A stretch of DNA of 64,000 nucleotides from Victivallis lenta. GTDB lineage: Bacteria > Verrucomicrobiota > Lentisphaeria > Victivallales > Victivallaceae. The position numbers and the translations under genes were made by a program. Numbering within the stretch: the stretch's first letter is position 1; every line of letters starts with the position of its first letter. This document shows, piece by piece, positions 50,604-59,353 of the stretch. The DNA lies in contig NZ_VUNS01000019.1 in assembly GCF_009695545.1 (NCBI RefSeq), positions 1-64,000 of the forward strand, written 5' to 3'. The notes under the pieces were generated by a model. It was not told the origin of the DNA and made no database searches. It was given only the letters and a program-made list of their open reading frames with translations.

Positions 50604-50715
50604 TTGACAATTCGCAAGAATTGTATCACCATGACCAAATGGGCGGGCGGAAAAGAGTCTGCCGGACTGACGGACAGGCGAAAATCATCCGTTTTGCCGG
50701 CAGACTCCGTTTTTT
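50604..50715 (+). ncRNA. Candidate small transcript ending in a long terminator hairpin
   Basis: A TTGACA hexamer (50604-50609) overlaps the palindrome ACAATTC-GCAA-GAATTGT (50607-50624). About 30 bp later GAGTCTGCCGG (50655-50665) and CCGGCAGACTC (50697-50707) form a perfect 11-bp stem, followed by CG and six T (50710-50715), a clear intrinsic terminator with no gene ending just before it. A good -10 is missing, so a separate small RNA is only suggested. A 32-codon ORF (50631-50729) has no ribosome-binding site. Confidence 0.35.
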
Positions 50716-50725
50716 CATCTGCTCA

Positions 50726-50842
50726 TTGATTACAAGTGTAATTATTGTAATGTATTGGTTTAAAATAAATTATATTATTTGCAGATAAAATAATTGAAAA
50801 ATATTCCGTTTCCAGCTTGCATTTTGCGATTACACTTGTAAC
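50726..50842 (+). promoter_or_regulatory. Two perfect BlaI-type boxes upstream of the ABC/pseudopilin/M56 operon
   Basis: TACAAGTGTA (50731-50740, inside ATTACAAGTGTAAT) lies in the spacer of a TTGATT-N16-TAATGT promoter (50726-50731, 50748-50753). TACACTTGTA (50831-50840, inside ATTACACTTGTAAC) begins exactly 100 bp later, within a second possible promoter, TTGCAT-N16-TAACTT (50817-50844). ATTACA-N2-TGTAAT is the BlaI/MecI operator core, and the operon encodes its own BlaI. Confidence 0.7.
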
Positions 50843-50893
50843 TTTATAAAAACGACACAGTGACAATCTCGGATGCAAGAAGGGAAGGGCACC

Positions 50894-51496
50894 ATGAAGG
50901 AATCATCCAAAGCCGCAGGCCGGGCGAAGCGACGGACGGCCGAGCGCTGGAAAATGCTGCTGTATCCGGCCCTGATCGGTATGCCGGTGCTGGCCGTGCT
51001 GCTCTGGCTGCTGGTCGGTCTCAAGCCGGAGCCGCTGACTTCGGAGGAGATTCTCGCCAAAAGCGAATGGAGCGAGAAAGAATTGACCGACACGCTGGCG
51101 CGCGCATTCGCGCCGCAGAGCAATCGCGGTTCACGCAGGGAGGTGCTCGCGCATCTGCGGCGGCAGTTGCGGAAATATCCGGAGGAGAAACAGCGGGAGA
51201 TCCGGATCCGGGCGCTGACCGGCGCCGTGGGCGAAACGCTCCGGCAGATCCGCGCCATGCCGGAGGATGAGCAGGACAAGATGTTCGACGCCATTCAGAA
51301 GCAGGCCGAAAAGTGGCACAAGGAGGCGCAGAGCGCCGAAGGGCGCCAGATGCTGACCCAGATCCGCGAATCCGAAGAGGGCAGGGCGTTCAACAACGAA
51401 GTCACGCGCATGATCCACAGCGAATTCACGCCGGAGGAACGCCGCAAGTTCGCGCCGATCACGAATATCTGGATTCAGACGCTGAAGCTGCCGTAA
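50894..51496 (+). CDS. Single-helix-anchored protein with helical extracytoplasmic domain
   Basis: This 200-residue protein has a basic N-terminus, one transmembrane helix ([20 protein letters not shown], about 21-40) and a charged, mostly helical domain outside the membrane ([40 protein letters not shown]). No Cys and no known domain. ATG 50894 follows GGGAAGGG; the ATG at 50873 has no site. It is the first gene of a likely operon continuing with pseudopilin, ABC, BlaI and M56 genes. Function unknown. Confidence 0.7.
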   Translation: MKESSKAAGRAKRRTAERWKMLLYPALIGMPVLAVLLWLLVGLKPEPLTSEEILAKSEWSEKELTDTLARAFAPQSNRGSRREVLAHLRRQLRKYPEEKQREIRIRALTGAVGETLRQIRAMPEDEQDKMFDAIQKQAEKWHKEAQSAEGRQMLTQIRESEEGRAFNNEVTRMIHSEFTPEERRKFAPITNIWIQTLKLP

Positions 51497-51510
51497 GAAA
51501 GGAGATCACC

Positions 51511-52044
51511 ATGAGATGCCGTTTTACCCTGATCGAACTCCTGGTCGTAATCGCGATCATCGCGGTTCTGGCCGGCATGCTGATGCCGGCGCTGAACGGA
51601 GCCCGGAGCCGGGCGCGGCGGACCGCCTGCACCGGCAATCTGCGGCAGATCGGCACCGCGCTCGAATCGTATCTGAACGACAGCCGTTCCGTGCTGCCCT
51701 CCTGCCGGATCATGCCGAAAACAGCAGGGGAGGGGGAGGAATCGCTTCCCGGCATCGTCGAAACGCTTCAGCCGTATCTCGGTGGAAATGAAAAGGTCTT
51801 CCGCTGCCCTTCCGACACCGAACGGCTGTTCGAAAACGAAGGCAGCAGTTACGTATGGGGGCGCGAATGGGGAATCAACGGCAAACGCGCGGATGACCGT
51901 GAGCTTCAGATGCTCGGCTACCGCATCCCGCTCCTCTACGACGGCGGCGCGTTTCACGGCCCGGCGGGCGAAGTAAAGTCGCGGAACTATCTCTACCTGA
52001 CCCTCCGGATCAGCGATAACGCCATGAAGGAGAAGGTTCAATGA
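51511..52044 (+). CDS. Pseudopilin-like protein in a BlaI-controlled operon
   Basis: This 177-residue protein begins [20 protein letters not shown] after AAAGGAG, a prepilin-type anchor with Arg at -1, followed by [20 protein letters not shown]. The soluble domain ends without an H-X9-DG motif. Its stop overlaps the start of the ABC ATPase gene (ATGA). A pilin-like protein within an ABC exporter operon is unusual. Confidence 0.82.
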   Translation: MRCRFTLIELLVVIAIIAVLAGMLMPALNGARSRARRTACTGNLRQIGTALESYLNDSRSVLPSCRIMPKTAGEGEESLPGIVETLQPYLGGNEKVFRCPSDTERLFENEGSSYVWGREWGINGKRADDRELQMLGYRIPLLYDGGAFHGPAGEVKSRNYLYLTLRISDNAMKEKVQ

Positions 52045-52967
52045 GTGTTGAATGCTTCTGCCTGACCAAGCGTTACGGCCGAAGGGTCGTCCTGGACGAT
52101 GTGTCGCTGGAAATCAACGACGGCGGCGTGACCGGGCTGATCGGGCCGAACGGAGCCGGAAAGAGCACGCTCATCAAGCTCATCACCGGACTCATCTGGC
52201 CGACCGAGGGATTCGTTCTTGTGGACGGTTTCGACGCGCACAGAGAGCACACGAAGGCCATGCGGCGGATCGGCGCCGTAATCGAGTGGCCCGCCTTCAT
52301 TCCGGACTTGTCCGCACGGGCGAACCTCGATATCTTTTCCGGCGGCCACGGGCGCGCCTACCGGGAGAAACGTGCAGAGATCCTGCGCTTCATGGAGCTT
52401 GAATCCGTGCTCGACCGCAAGGTCGGTTCATTTTCCACCGGCATGCGGCAACGCCTCGGCATCACGCTCGCGCTGCTGCCGGATTCGGAGTTCATCATCC
52501 TCGATGAGCCGACCAACGGGCTCGATCCGGCCGGGATCGTCGAAATCCGCCAGATCATCCGTGAATACAACAGACAATTCGGCGTCAGCGTCATGGTCAG
52601 CAGTCATCTGTTGTCCGAGGTCGAGCAGATCTGCGACCACCTGATCCTGATCGACGGCGGCCGGCTGAAAGCGTGGGGGGAGATCGGCGAACTGCTCGAC
52701 AGCCGTCCGCGGCTCCGGCTGCGCACCGACCGTCCGGAATCGGCAGCCGCTCTCCTGCGGCGGGCCGTTGCCGGAAACGTATTGCCGCCGTGCGGCATCG
52801 AGAACGGGCCGGACGGCATTCTGCTCGAACTCGGCGAATCCTGCGCCGGAGCGGTGAACCGCCTGCTCGTCGAGAACGGATTCAACGTCACGCATCTCGC
52901 CGTCGAACGGCAGACGCTCGAAAATTTCTTTCTCAAAGAAACGGCGGGGGATAACGGCCATGCTTAG
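52041..52967 (+). CDS. ABC transporter ATP-binding protein (BcrA/NatA type)
   Basis: This 308-residue ATPase has Walker [10 protein letters not shown], a signature region [11 protein letters not shown], Walker [16 protein letters not shown] and the H-loop [10 protein letters not shown], with a C-terminal domain of about 90 residues. Such ATPases pair with a six-helix permease in lantibiotic immunity, sodium or gliding-type exporters. It overlaps both neighbours by 4 and 8 nt. Confidence 0.92.
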   Translation: MSVECFCLTKRYGRRVVLDDVSLEINDGGVTGLIGPNGAGKSTLIKLITGLIWPTEGFVLVDGFDAHREHTKAMRRIGAVIEWPAFIPDLSARANLDIFSGGHGRAYREKRAEILRFMELESVLDRKVGSFSTGMRQRLGITLALLPDSEFIILDEPTNGLDPAGIVEIRQIIREYNRQFGVSVMVSSHLLSEVEQICDHLILIDGGRLKAWGEIGELLDSRPRLRLRTDRPESAAALLRRAVAGNVLPPCGIENGPDGILLELGESCAGAVNRLLVENGFNVTHLAVERQTLENFFLKETAGDNGHA

Positions 52968-53811
52968 AAGCCTCTGCCATGAACTCGTCAAGCTGCGGAT
53001 TCAGAAGAAAAACTACGTCATGCTGGGGGGGCATCTGCTCTTTCTCGGACTCTGCTATCTGGCTTTCCGTTCGGCACAGGGCAACTTCTTCCGCCGGTTC
53101 GACAAGACGATGAATTTTCACGTCGAAGACCTGACCAGTTACCTGGACGGCCTTTTCTTCGCCCGGATCGCGATGGTGCCGACCTTCATCGTCCTCATGC
53201 CGATCGTGGTCGCCACGCTCGCGGGTGACTGCGTGGCCGGGGAGATGCAGGAGGGCAGTCTGAAGCTGTATGTCTCCCGCCCGCGTTCGCGCAGCCGGAT
53301 CATCCTTTCGAAGTTCTTCGCGGTTTACCTGGCGACGCTGCTCTACTGTCTCTACTTCGCCGCTCTCAATATCGCAATCGGCGTGCTTGTCCTCAATATT
53401 TCTCCGACGCAGCTGGTGATGCTGACCGATCGGGTGTTCGGCACCGACGTGGTCATCATGGGAGTCCGCGGCGCGTTGCTGCGCTATTTTGCGGCGACCG
53501 TTTACTTCTCCTTCTCGCTGACCGCGCTCGGGGCGATCACGCTCTTCTTTTCGACCGTGTTCAACCGGATGAGCGCGGCGACCGTGACGGTTATCTCGTT
53601 CTACTTCGTCTCCTACGTAATCGCCGCGCTGCCGTTCAGCGAGAGCATCCGGCCCTATCTGCTTTCGGAGGTCATGAACAATTCGTTCCTGCTCTGGCTC
53701 TCGCCGCTGCCGGTCAACAAGCTGCTGGTCAATCTGTCGACGCTCTCGCTTTACACCGTCGGCTTCCTGCTGCTGGCGACGCTGATGTTCAATTATAAAG
53801 ATCTGAAATGA
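52960..53811 (+). CDS. ABC transporter permease (ABC-2 type)
   Basis: This 283-residue membrane protein has about six helices; TFIVLMPIVVATLAGDCVAG and EMQEGSLKLYVSRPRSRSRI form the ABC-2 permease coupling region, and FATLYCLYFAALNIAIG-like helices follow. With the preceding ATPase it forms a predicted exporter or envelope-remodelling complex. The substrate is unknown. It ends 39 bp before the BlaI gene. Confidence 0.85.
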   Translation: MLRSLCHELVKLRIQKKNYVMLGGHLLFLGLCYLAFRSAQGNFFRRFDKTMNFHVEDLTSYLDGLFFARIAMVPTFIVLMPIVVATLAGDCVAGEMQEGSLKLYVSRPRSRSRIILSKFFAVYLATLLYCLYFAALNIAIGVLVLNISPTQLVMLTDRVFGTDVVIMGVRGALLRYFAATVYFSFSLTALGAITLFFSTVFNRMSAATVTVISFYFVSYVIAALPFSESIRPYLLSEVMNNSFLLWLSPLPVNKLLVNLSTLSLYTVGFLLLATLMFNYKDLK

Positions 53812-53813
53812 AT

Positions 53814-53842
53814 TTGACAACGGGCCGCCGGACGGTTATGGT
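53814..53842 (+). promoter_or_regulatory. Internal promoter TTGACA-N17-TATGGT immediately before the BlaI gene
   Basis: The -35 TTGACA (53814-53819) and -10 TATGGT (53837-53842) are 17 bp apart. Transcription would start around 53849, at the start codon (53851), giving a leaderless mRNA. No Shine-Dalgarno sequence precedes the ATG. No TACA-N2-TGTA box is present here. Confidence 0.5.
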
Positions 53843-53850
53843 ATGATACA

Positions 53851-54246
53851 ATGAAAAAGATGAATATATCCGATGCGGAGCTGGAGCTCCTGAAAGAACT
53901 CTGGGTCGAGTCCCCGCTCACCTCGCGCCAGCTGGTCGACCGGCTGCAGATGCGGACGCAGTGGGGGGAGCCGACCATCAAGACCCTGCTGCTGCGGCTG
54001 CTCCGCAAAAAAGCCGTGAAGCGCCAGTCGCAGGGAAAGTCGTTTCTCTATTCGGCGGCGATCCGTCGGGACGAATACCAGTATACCGTCAGCCGCTCGG
54101 TGATCGACCGGCTGTTCGACGGCCTGGCCGGAAACTTTCTGACCTGCCTTGTGCGGAACGAGTCATTCCGCCCCGGCGAACTTGAGGAGCTGCGGCGGCT
54201 GCTCGATGAAAAGGCGGCCGCACAGGATGAACAGCAGCCGGAGTAA
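53851..54246 (+). CDS. BlaI/MecI-family transcriptional repressor (second copy)
   Basis: This 131-residue protein matches BlaI: ISDAELELLKELWVESPLTS, the recognition helix WGEPTIKTLLLRLLRKKAVK and the wing GKSFLYSAAIRRDEYQ. It is a paralogue of the repressor at 11297. It probably binds the two perfect boxes at 50731 and 50831 and represses the whole operon, and is cleaved on signal by the M56 protein encoded next. ATG 53851 is used; an internal ATG at 53860 is also possible. Confidence 0.9.
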   Translation: MKKMNISDAELELLKELWVESPLTSRQLVDRLQMRTQWGEPTIKTLLLRLLRKKAVKRQSQGKSFLYSAAIRRDEYQYTVSRSVIDRLFDGLAGNFLTCLVRNESFRPGELEELRRLLDEKAAAQDEQQPE

Positions 54247-54261
54247 AGAGGGAAAACGCCC

Positions 54262-55776
54262 ATGACCACGTTTGAGCTCTATTTCTGTGCAACGCTTCTG
54301 CGCGGCGCGCTTGCCGTGCTGTTTCTGCTCGGCGCGGAGTCCCTGCTGCGGCATCGGCTTTCCGCCGGGCTGCGCCGATTGCTCTGGGCCGGGTGCATCC
54401 TGCTCCTGCTGGTTCCGCAGATGAATTTTTCGGCATTGCCGCTCAAACTTGATCTCTCTTCGCTCCGGACGGCCGGCGCGGCAACGGCGCCGGCAAGGCC
54501 GTCGGCACGAACCGCCGGAGCGGGACAGCCCGGAATCGCTCCGGCCGGAGAACGGCCGCGCTCCCTCATCCGGGCCGCATGGCGCCGGTTCCAGCAGCAC
54601 CGCCGGAATGTGGAACTCGGCATCATCGCGTTCCTGCCGATTCCGGCGCTTCTGCTTTTGCTGTGGCGCTATCTGCGCTGCCGAAGAGTGATCCGCCGAC
54701 TGCCGCCGGTTACAGACCGGCGGGTGCTCGACTCCTGGCGCGCAATCCTGATGCGGAACGGCGCGCTTCGCACTCCGGTGGTGCTGCTCGATTCGAGCCG
54801 TCCCGGACTCGGCCCGACGCTGTTCGGCGGATTCCGCCGCAAATTGCTCCTGCCGGTGGAGGCGCTGCGCCCTTTGCCGGACAAGGAGCTCGGTCTGCTA
54901 CTCGAACACGAATATCATCACAGCCGGGCCGGAGACCCGCTCCTGAATCTGGGCGCCCTTTTTCTGTGGGCGCTGATCTGGTACAACCCGTTCATGCTGA
55001 TCGCCCGGCGGCGGTTTCGCAGCTGCTGCGAACTTGAGTGTGACCGGAAGGTCCTCGAACGGCATCCGCAGGCAGTGTGCGAGTACGGCAATCTGCTGCT
55101 GCGTTTCGCCTCAGCCGGAACGCAGGTCCCGGCGGTGACGCTGGGATTGGCCGAGTCTCCGCGTGAACTGTCGCGCCGGATCAGGAGCATGACCGCCGCC
55201 GTCCGGCCCCGCAGCGGCAAAAGACGGTTCGAAACCGTCGCGGCTTTGCTGATTGCGGCGCTCCTTGCAGCGCCGGTCTGCCTCGTGGCTGTCAATGCGA
55301 AGCCGGCGGCCCGCCCGCGCCCGGCTTCAACGGCAACGGCCAGGCCGATGCTGCCGCACCTGATCCTGAAGCCGCTGCCGGCCGTCCCGGAGGACGACAC
55401 TCTGATGCAGTGCTGGGAGATCGTCTATCCGGAGAATTTTCCGGCCGAAAAAAGCCGGCTGGCGATTGAAATCGGCGAAGCGCACCTTGAGGCACACCTG
55501 CGGAATCGTCCGTGTTTTCTGCTGCTGCGGGGCAGGGGGGCGGTTTCGCCGGAAGCGGAAATCCGAATCGAGTTCGCGGCTTCCCCTCCGTCAGCCTCTC
55601 TCCCGGCGGAAGAGGCTCTGAAGGGGCTGGCCGCCCCGAAGCTCGTTCCCGCCGCGGACCGCAGACCGGTCTATGCCGCGCTTTTCCGCAACGGGGAGCC
55701 GGTCGCCATCCATCTCCGGGTGGACGGCATCGAAGCGGAGCATCTGAGCGGCTTCCGCCCCGTCTCCGTGCGCTGA
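54262..55776 (+). CDS. M56-family (BlaR1-like) membrane metallopeptidase sensor (second copy)
   Basis: This 504-residue protein has membrane helices (about 10-28, 38-52, 118-136), the zinc motif HEYHH (216-220) and CELECDRKVLERHP with the third-ligand region. A further helix (about 325-345) precedes an extracytoplasmic domain of about 150 residues that is not a penicillin-binding fold. It is the expected protease partner of the BlaI encoded 15 bp upstream. The proline- and alanine-rich loop at 75-100 is unusually long. Confidence 0.87.
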   Translation: MTTFELYFCATLLRGALAVLFLLGAESLLRHRLSAGLRRLLWAGCILLLLVPQMNFSALPLKLDLSSLRTAGAATAPARPSARTAGAGQPGIAPAGERPRSLIRAAWRRFQQHRRNVELGIIAFLPIPALLLLLWRYLRCRRVIRRLPPVTDRRVLDSWRAILMRNGALRTPVVLLDSSRPGLGPTLFGGFRRKLLLPVEALRPLPDKELGLLLEHEYHHSRAGDPLLNLGALFLWALIWYNPFMLIARRRFRSCCELECDRKVLERHPQAVCEYGNLLLRFASAGTQVPAVTLGLAESPRELSRRIRSMTAAVRPRSGKRRFETVAALLIAALLAAPVCLVAVNAKPAARPRPASTATARPMLPHLILKPLPAVPEDDTLMQCWEIVYPENFPAEKSRLAIEIGEAHLEAHLRNRPCFLLLRGRGAVSPEAEIRIEFAASPPSASLPAEEALKGLAAPKLVPAADRRPVYAALFRNGEPVAIHLRVDGIEAEHLSGFRPVSVR

Positions 55777-55808
55777 TCGGCTCCACTCGTGCATGACATA
55801 CATCGGAG

Positions 55809-56189
55809 CTAATTCCAGTTGTGCGGAAGCAGGTCTCCGAGTGTGACGATTCTGCCGCCGTCAAGCAGGACCTCGCATCGCCGGTTTTCATCGTGCAGCT
55901 GGCAGAGAAATTCGCGGCAGCGTCCGCACGGCGCCCCCGGCGTGCCGTTCGAAAATACGGCGACGAGGCGGACGATCCGGTTTTCTCCTGCCGTCACCAT
56001 CGCGGCGGCCGCCGCATGTTCAGCGCAGAATCCCATCGAGCACGGCGTGTCGATGCAGACCCCGGTGTAGACGTTTCCACCATCGGTCAGCAGGGCTGCC
56101 GCAACTTCTCCGGCAGAGGAACTTCGGGAAAGCCGGCGCGGCTTCAGGGTTCTGCGGGCAATTTCGCAAAGCTCTTCGAAGGTCTTCAT
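55809..56189 (-). CDS. cdd: Cytidine deaminase
   Basis: This 126-residue enzyme shows the zinc motifs [10 protein letters not shown] (Cys ligand with catalytic Glu) and [11 protein letters not shown], with [17 protein letters not shown] preceding. It converts cytidine or deoxycytidine to uridine in pyrimidine salvage. The second of two ATGs was chosen for 8-nt spacing from AAAGGA. The long upstream extension of this frame is antisense to nothing real but out of frame with the permease gene, so it is rejected. Confidence 0.9.
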   Translation of the reverse strand: MKTFEELCEIARRTLKPRRLSRSSSAGEVAAALLTDGGNVYTGVCIDTPCSMGFCAEHAAAAAMVTAGENRIVRLVAVFSNGTPGAPCGRCREFLCQLHDENRRCEVLLDGGRIVTLGDLLPHNWN

Positions 56190-56206
56190 CATAAAAATCC
56201 TTTCTC

Positions 56207-57142
56207 TCACAAGGTTCTCTGGCGGGGGTCGAGCGCATCCCGCAGCGAGTCGCCGAGAACGTTCAGCGCCAGCACGAGGACGAACATGAAGCCGGTCGCG
56301 GCGGCAATCTCCCACCAGATGCCGCGCCAGAGCCGCTCCTGTCCGTCCGAAATCATGACGCCCCAGCTCGGCGCACTCTGCACGCCGAATCCGAGATAGC
56401 TGACAATGACCTCCAGCATGATCGCGCCGGCGAACGAAAGCGTAAAGTAGATGATGACCAGATGGAACACGTTCGGCAGAATATGACGGCGGATAATGAC
56501 CGCGCTGCCGACACCCGCCACCCGCGCCGCCGATACGAACGGCATGGTTTTGAGCCGCATCGTTTCGGCCCGCACGACCCGGCACAGCGTAATCCAGCCG
56601 GTGATGCCGATCGCAAGGTAGACGGCGAGCATTCCGGGTTCGGCCCGCAGCACGGAGCCGAGCAGCTCCGCCGCATGCATCATTCCGGGCGACAGGAAAT
56701 TGCGCGAAACGAGAAGCGCGAAGGCCAGAATGAAAAGCAGCGTCGGCATCGACGCGAAGGTGCTGTATGCCCAGACCACGGCGTCATCGAATTTCCCGCC
56801 GTAAAACCCCGCCGCCGCACCGAGCGCAACGCCGATGACGGCGGCGATCAGGCTGGCGATAACGCCGACTTTGACTGCTGTGGCGCTGCCGGCGATCGCC
56901 CGGAGCAGCACGTCGCGCCCCTGATAATCGGTTCCGAGCCAGTGTTCGGGGGAGGGGGGAGCGTAACGCGCCGTATCGTCCGGCTGCTGGTAGACCGGGA
57001 TCACATGATTCGACTCGCACCAGGCTGCGTAAACTTCGGTTCCGACGGCTGCAAAAACATAGAGCAGCACGACTCCGAGCGAGATCATGGCCGACGGGCT
57101 TCGGCGCAGCCGGCTCCAGGCTGTGGCGGCAGGGCGGCTCAT
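56207..57142 (-). CDS. DppC/OppC-type ABC transporter permease
   Basis: This 311-residue permease has an N-terminal helix, a periplasmic loop with [20 protein letters not shown] (the family motif GTD..GRD) and helices carrying the EAA loop [20 protein letters not shown] followed by LPNV. It would form a heterodimer with a DppB-type permease in peptide or oligosaccharide import. No DppA, B, D or F gene is adjacent. It overlaps the mnmG stop by 4 nt and precedes cdd by 17 bp. Confidence 0.9.
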   Translation of the reverse strand: MSRPAATAWSRLRRSPSAMISLGVVLLYVFAAVGTEVYAAWCESNHVIPVYQQPDDTARYAPPSPEHWLGTDYQGRDVLLRAIAGSATAVKVGVIASLIAAVIGVALGAAAGFYGGKFDDAVVWAYSTFASMPTLLFILAFALLVSRNFLSPGMMHAAELLGSVLRAEPGMLAVYLAIGITGWITLCRVVRAETMRLKTMPFVSAARVAGVGSAVIIRRHILPNVFHLVIIYFTLSFAGAIMLEVIVSYLGFGVQSAPSWGVMISDGQERLWRGIWWEIAAATGFMFVLVLALNVLGDSLRDALDPRQRTL

Positions 57143-59013
57143 CCGGCGGACTCCTCGCGGCTCCGGCGGACGATTGACACCTGCAACAGCGCGATATCGG
57201 CCGGTGTCACTCCGTCGATCCGTCCGGCCTGGGCCAGGGTGGTCGGACGAACCCGCTCGAGCTTCTGGCGCGCTTCGCCGGCCAGGCCGCGAACGATGCT
57301 GTAATCGAAGTCTTCCGGAATACTCAGCACCTCGAGTTTCCGCATTCGGCCGATCTCGGCCGCTTCGCGCTGCAGATAGCCGTCGTAGCGCGCTTCAACC
57401 AGAAGTTCGTTCCAGACCCGGCGTCCGGTACGCCCCTCCGGAATCGCGGGCAGCAGCCCGGCGGGGAAGGGGAGGCGGGCCATGCCCTCCTCCCGGGAGA
57501 TTCCGTCCGGGAGATCCTTCAGATGAACCAGCAGCGGCTTGCCGGAGGATTTCGTCGTGCGGCAGACGGCCAGCACCCGCTCGAGCTCCCGGCGGTACGC
57601 TTCGAACTCCCGGTATTTTTTTTCCGGGAGCAGGCCGAGTTCATGCGCCTGTTCCGACAGGCGCAGATCCGCGTTGTCCTGCCGGAGATGCAGCCGGTAT
57701 TCGGCGCGGCTTGTAAAAAGCCGATAGGGTTCGACAATCTCCTTGGTGCAGAGGTCGTCGATCATAACGCCGATGTAGCTCTTGTCGCGTCCGAGTTCGA
57801 CCGGCGTTTTGCCCGCGGCGAGGCGGGAAGCGTTGAGGCCGGCCACAAGTCCCTGGCCCGCAGCCTCTTCGTAGCCGCTGGTGCCGTTGATCTGTCCGGC
57901 GCTGAATAAATTCCGGTAAGATTTGACGCGCAGCGACCGCTCGAGCTGATCCGGATACAGAAAGTCATATTCGATCGCATATGCATACCGGGAGATGACC
58001 GCCCGTTCCATCCCCGGGATCGACCGGACCATGGCCCGCTGCACTTCGACCGGCAGACTGGTCGAGATGCCGTTGATATAGTATTCGCGGGTGTCGGCGC
58101 CCTCCGGCTCGAGATAAAGCAGATGGACCGGGTGCTGCGGAAAACGAACGACCTTGTCTTCGAACGACGGGCAGTAACGTGTGCCGATTCCCTTGATCAC
58201 TCCCTGATACATCGGGGAAAACTGAATATTGTCGCGAACGATCTGCGCGGTTTCTTCGGTAGAATAGACCTGATGACACGGCATGTCGTGACGGCGCGCA
58301 TGGGGAAGGGGGGGGAGCTGTTCTCTGCTCCAGCAGCAGAATTCCTCTTCCTGCCCCTCCGCCTCCTGGAGCTTCATGCGGGAAAAATCGATGGTTTTCG
58401 CCAGGATGCGGGGCGGAGTCCCGGTTTTGAGGCGTCCGATCCGGAGCCCGAGCTGTCCGGAAAGCGCGGTCGAAAGCGCGTTGGACGGGAAATCGCCTGC
58501 CCGCCCTCCCGGGAAATTACGCATTCCGTAATGCAGTTTGCCGTTCAGGAACGTACCGGTTGTAACGACGACCGCCCGGCATGGAATCCGGTCTCCAAAC
58601 TGGTTTTCTACGCCGGTGATTCGGCCGTTTTCGACCAGGAATCCGGTCACTTCGGCCTGAAGGATATCGAGATTCGGCGTCTCCTCAAGCAGCAGCTTCA
58701 TGGCGCGCTGGTAGACGACTTTATCGCACTGGGAACGCGGCGACCAGACCGCCGGCCCCTTGGTCCGGTTCAGCATGCGGAACTGGATTGACGCGGCATC
58801 GGTGACTAAGCCCTGAGCACCGCCCATTGCATCGATTTCGCGCACGACCTGCCCCTTGGCGATGCCGCCGACAGCAGGATTGCAGCTCATCTGGGCGATA
58901 TGGTCCATATTCAGCGTGATCAGCAGGACATCCGCCCCCACCCGCGCGGCGGCGAAAGCGGCTTCGCACCCGGCATGACCGCCGCCGATCACAACAACAT
59001 CATATTCTTTCAT
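57139..59013 (-). CDS. mnmG: tRNA uridine-5-carboxymethylaminomethyl(34) synthesis enzyme MnmG
   Basis: This 624-residue FAD protein starts VVVIGGGHAGCEAAFAAARV and carries MSCNPAVGGIAKGQVVREID, TGTFLNGKLHYG, KTGTPPRI and GQINGTSGYEEAAGQGLVAG, the hallmarks of MnmG/GidA. With MnmE it modifies the wobble uridine of several tRNAs. The length is normal. It leads the operon mnmG-permease-cdd. Confidence 0.97.
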   Translation of the reverse strand: MKEYDVVVIGGGHAGCEAAFAAARVGADVLLITLNMDHIAQMSCNPAVGGIAKGQVVREIDAMGGAQGLVTDAASIQFRMLNRTKGPAVWSPRSQCDKVVYQRAMKLLLEETPNLDILQAEVTGFLVENGRITGVENQFGDRIPCRAVVVTTGTFLNGKLHYGMRNFPGGRAGDFPSNALSTALSGQLGLRIGRLKTGTPPRILAKTIDFSRMKLQEAEGQEEEFCCWSREQLPPLPHARRHDMPCHQVYSTEETAQIVRDNIQFSPMYQGVIKGIGTRYCPSFEDKVVRFPQHPVHLLYLEPEGADTREYYINGISTSLPVEVQRAMVRSIPGMERAVISRYAYAIEYDFLYPDQLERSLRVKSYRNLFSAGQINGTSGYEEAAGQGLVAGLNASRLAAGKTPVELGRDKSYIGVMIDDLCTKEIVEPYRLFTSRAEYRLHLRQDNADLRLSEQAHELGLLPEKKYREFEAYRRELERVLAVCRTTKSSGKPLLVHLKDLPDGISREEGMARLPFPAGLLPAIPEGRTGRRVWNELLVEARYDGYLQREAAEIGRMRKLEVLSIPEDFDYSIVRGLAGEARQKLERVRPTTLAQAGRIDGVTPADIALLQVSIVRRSREESAG

Positions 59014-59353
59014 ATAACAGCAATGAATTCTCCGTCAAAAACGATATTCCTATAAAATAAGTTCAAAGGTTGACATTATCAATATCAATGACGATGAAAT
59101 TCAATAAAATCCCGCAGGATTGCGAAGGTCGCCGCGAGGGATAGACCGGCCGCAGCTTTCCGATCGATCCCCCCTCCCCGGAAATCCCTGTCTTAAATTT
59201 ATCATAACATACATTATGCGACGTTATATATCTGTGCGGAGAAAGCTCTCTTTGGACTGCTGTTTTTTGAGAAAAAACGGATTGCGGCTTGACAGGAATT
59301 TTATCGGCTGTATACTTTAAAGTTGCAGGTGAATTTCAGAAAGGAAAAAGAGG
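59014..59353 (+). promoter_or_regulatory. Divergent intergenic region with promoter TTGACA-N16-TATACT
   Basis: This 340-bp AT-rich region separates mnmG from the SGNH hydrolase gene. On the plus strand TTGACA (59289-59294) and TATACT (59311-59316) form a strong promoter. On the minus strand a TTGATA-N17-TATTTT candidate for mnmG lies near 59050-59085. Nothing else with a clear function was seen; no ORF is credible. Confidence 0.55.

Noticed and set aside
50631-50729. 32-codon ORF as an attenuation leader peptide before the BlaI-controlled operon
   Set aside because: No ribosome-binding site and no run of a single amino acid; it covers the terminator hairpin by chance.
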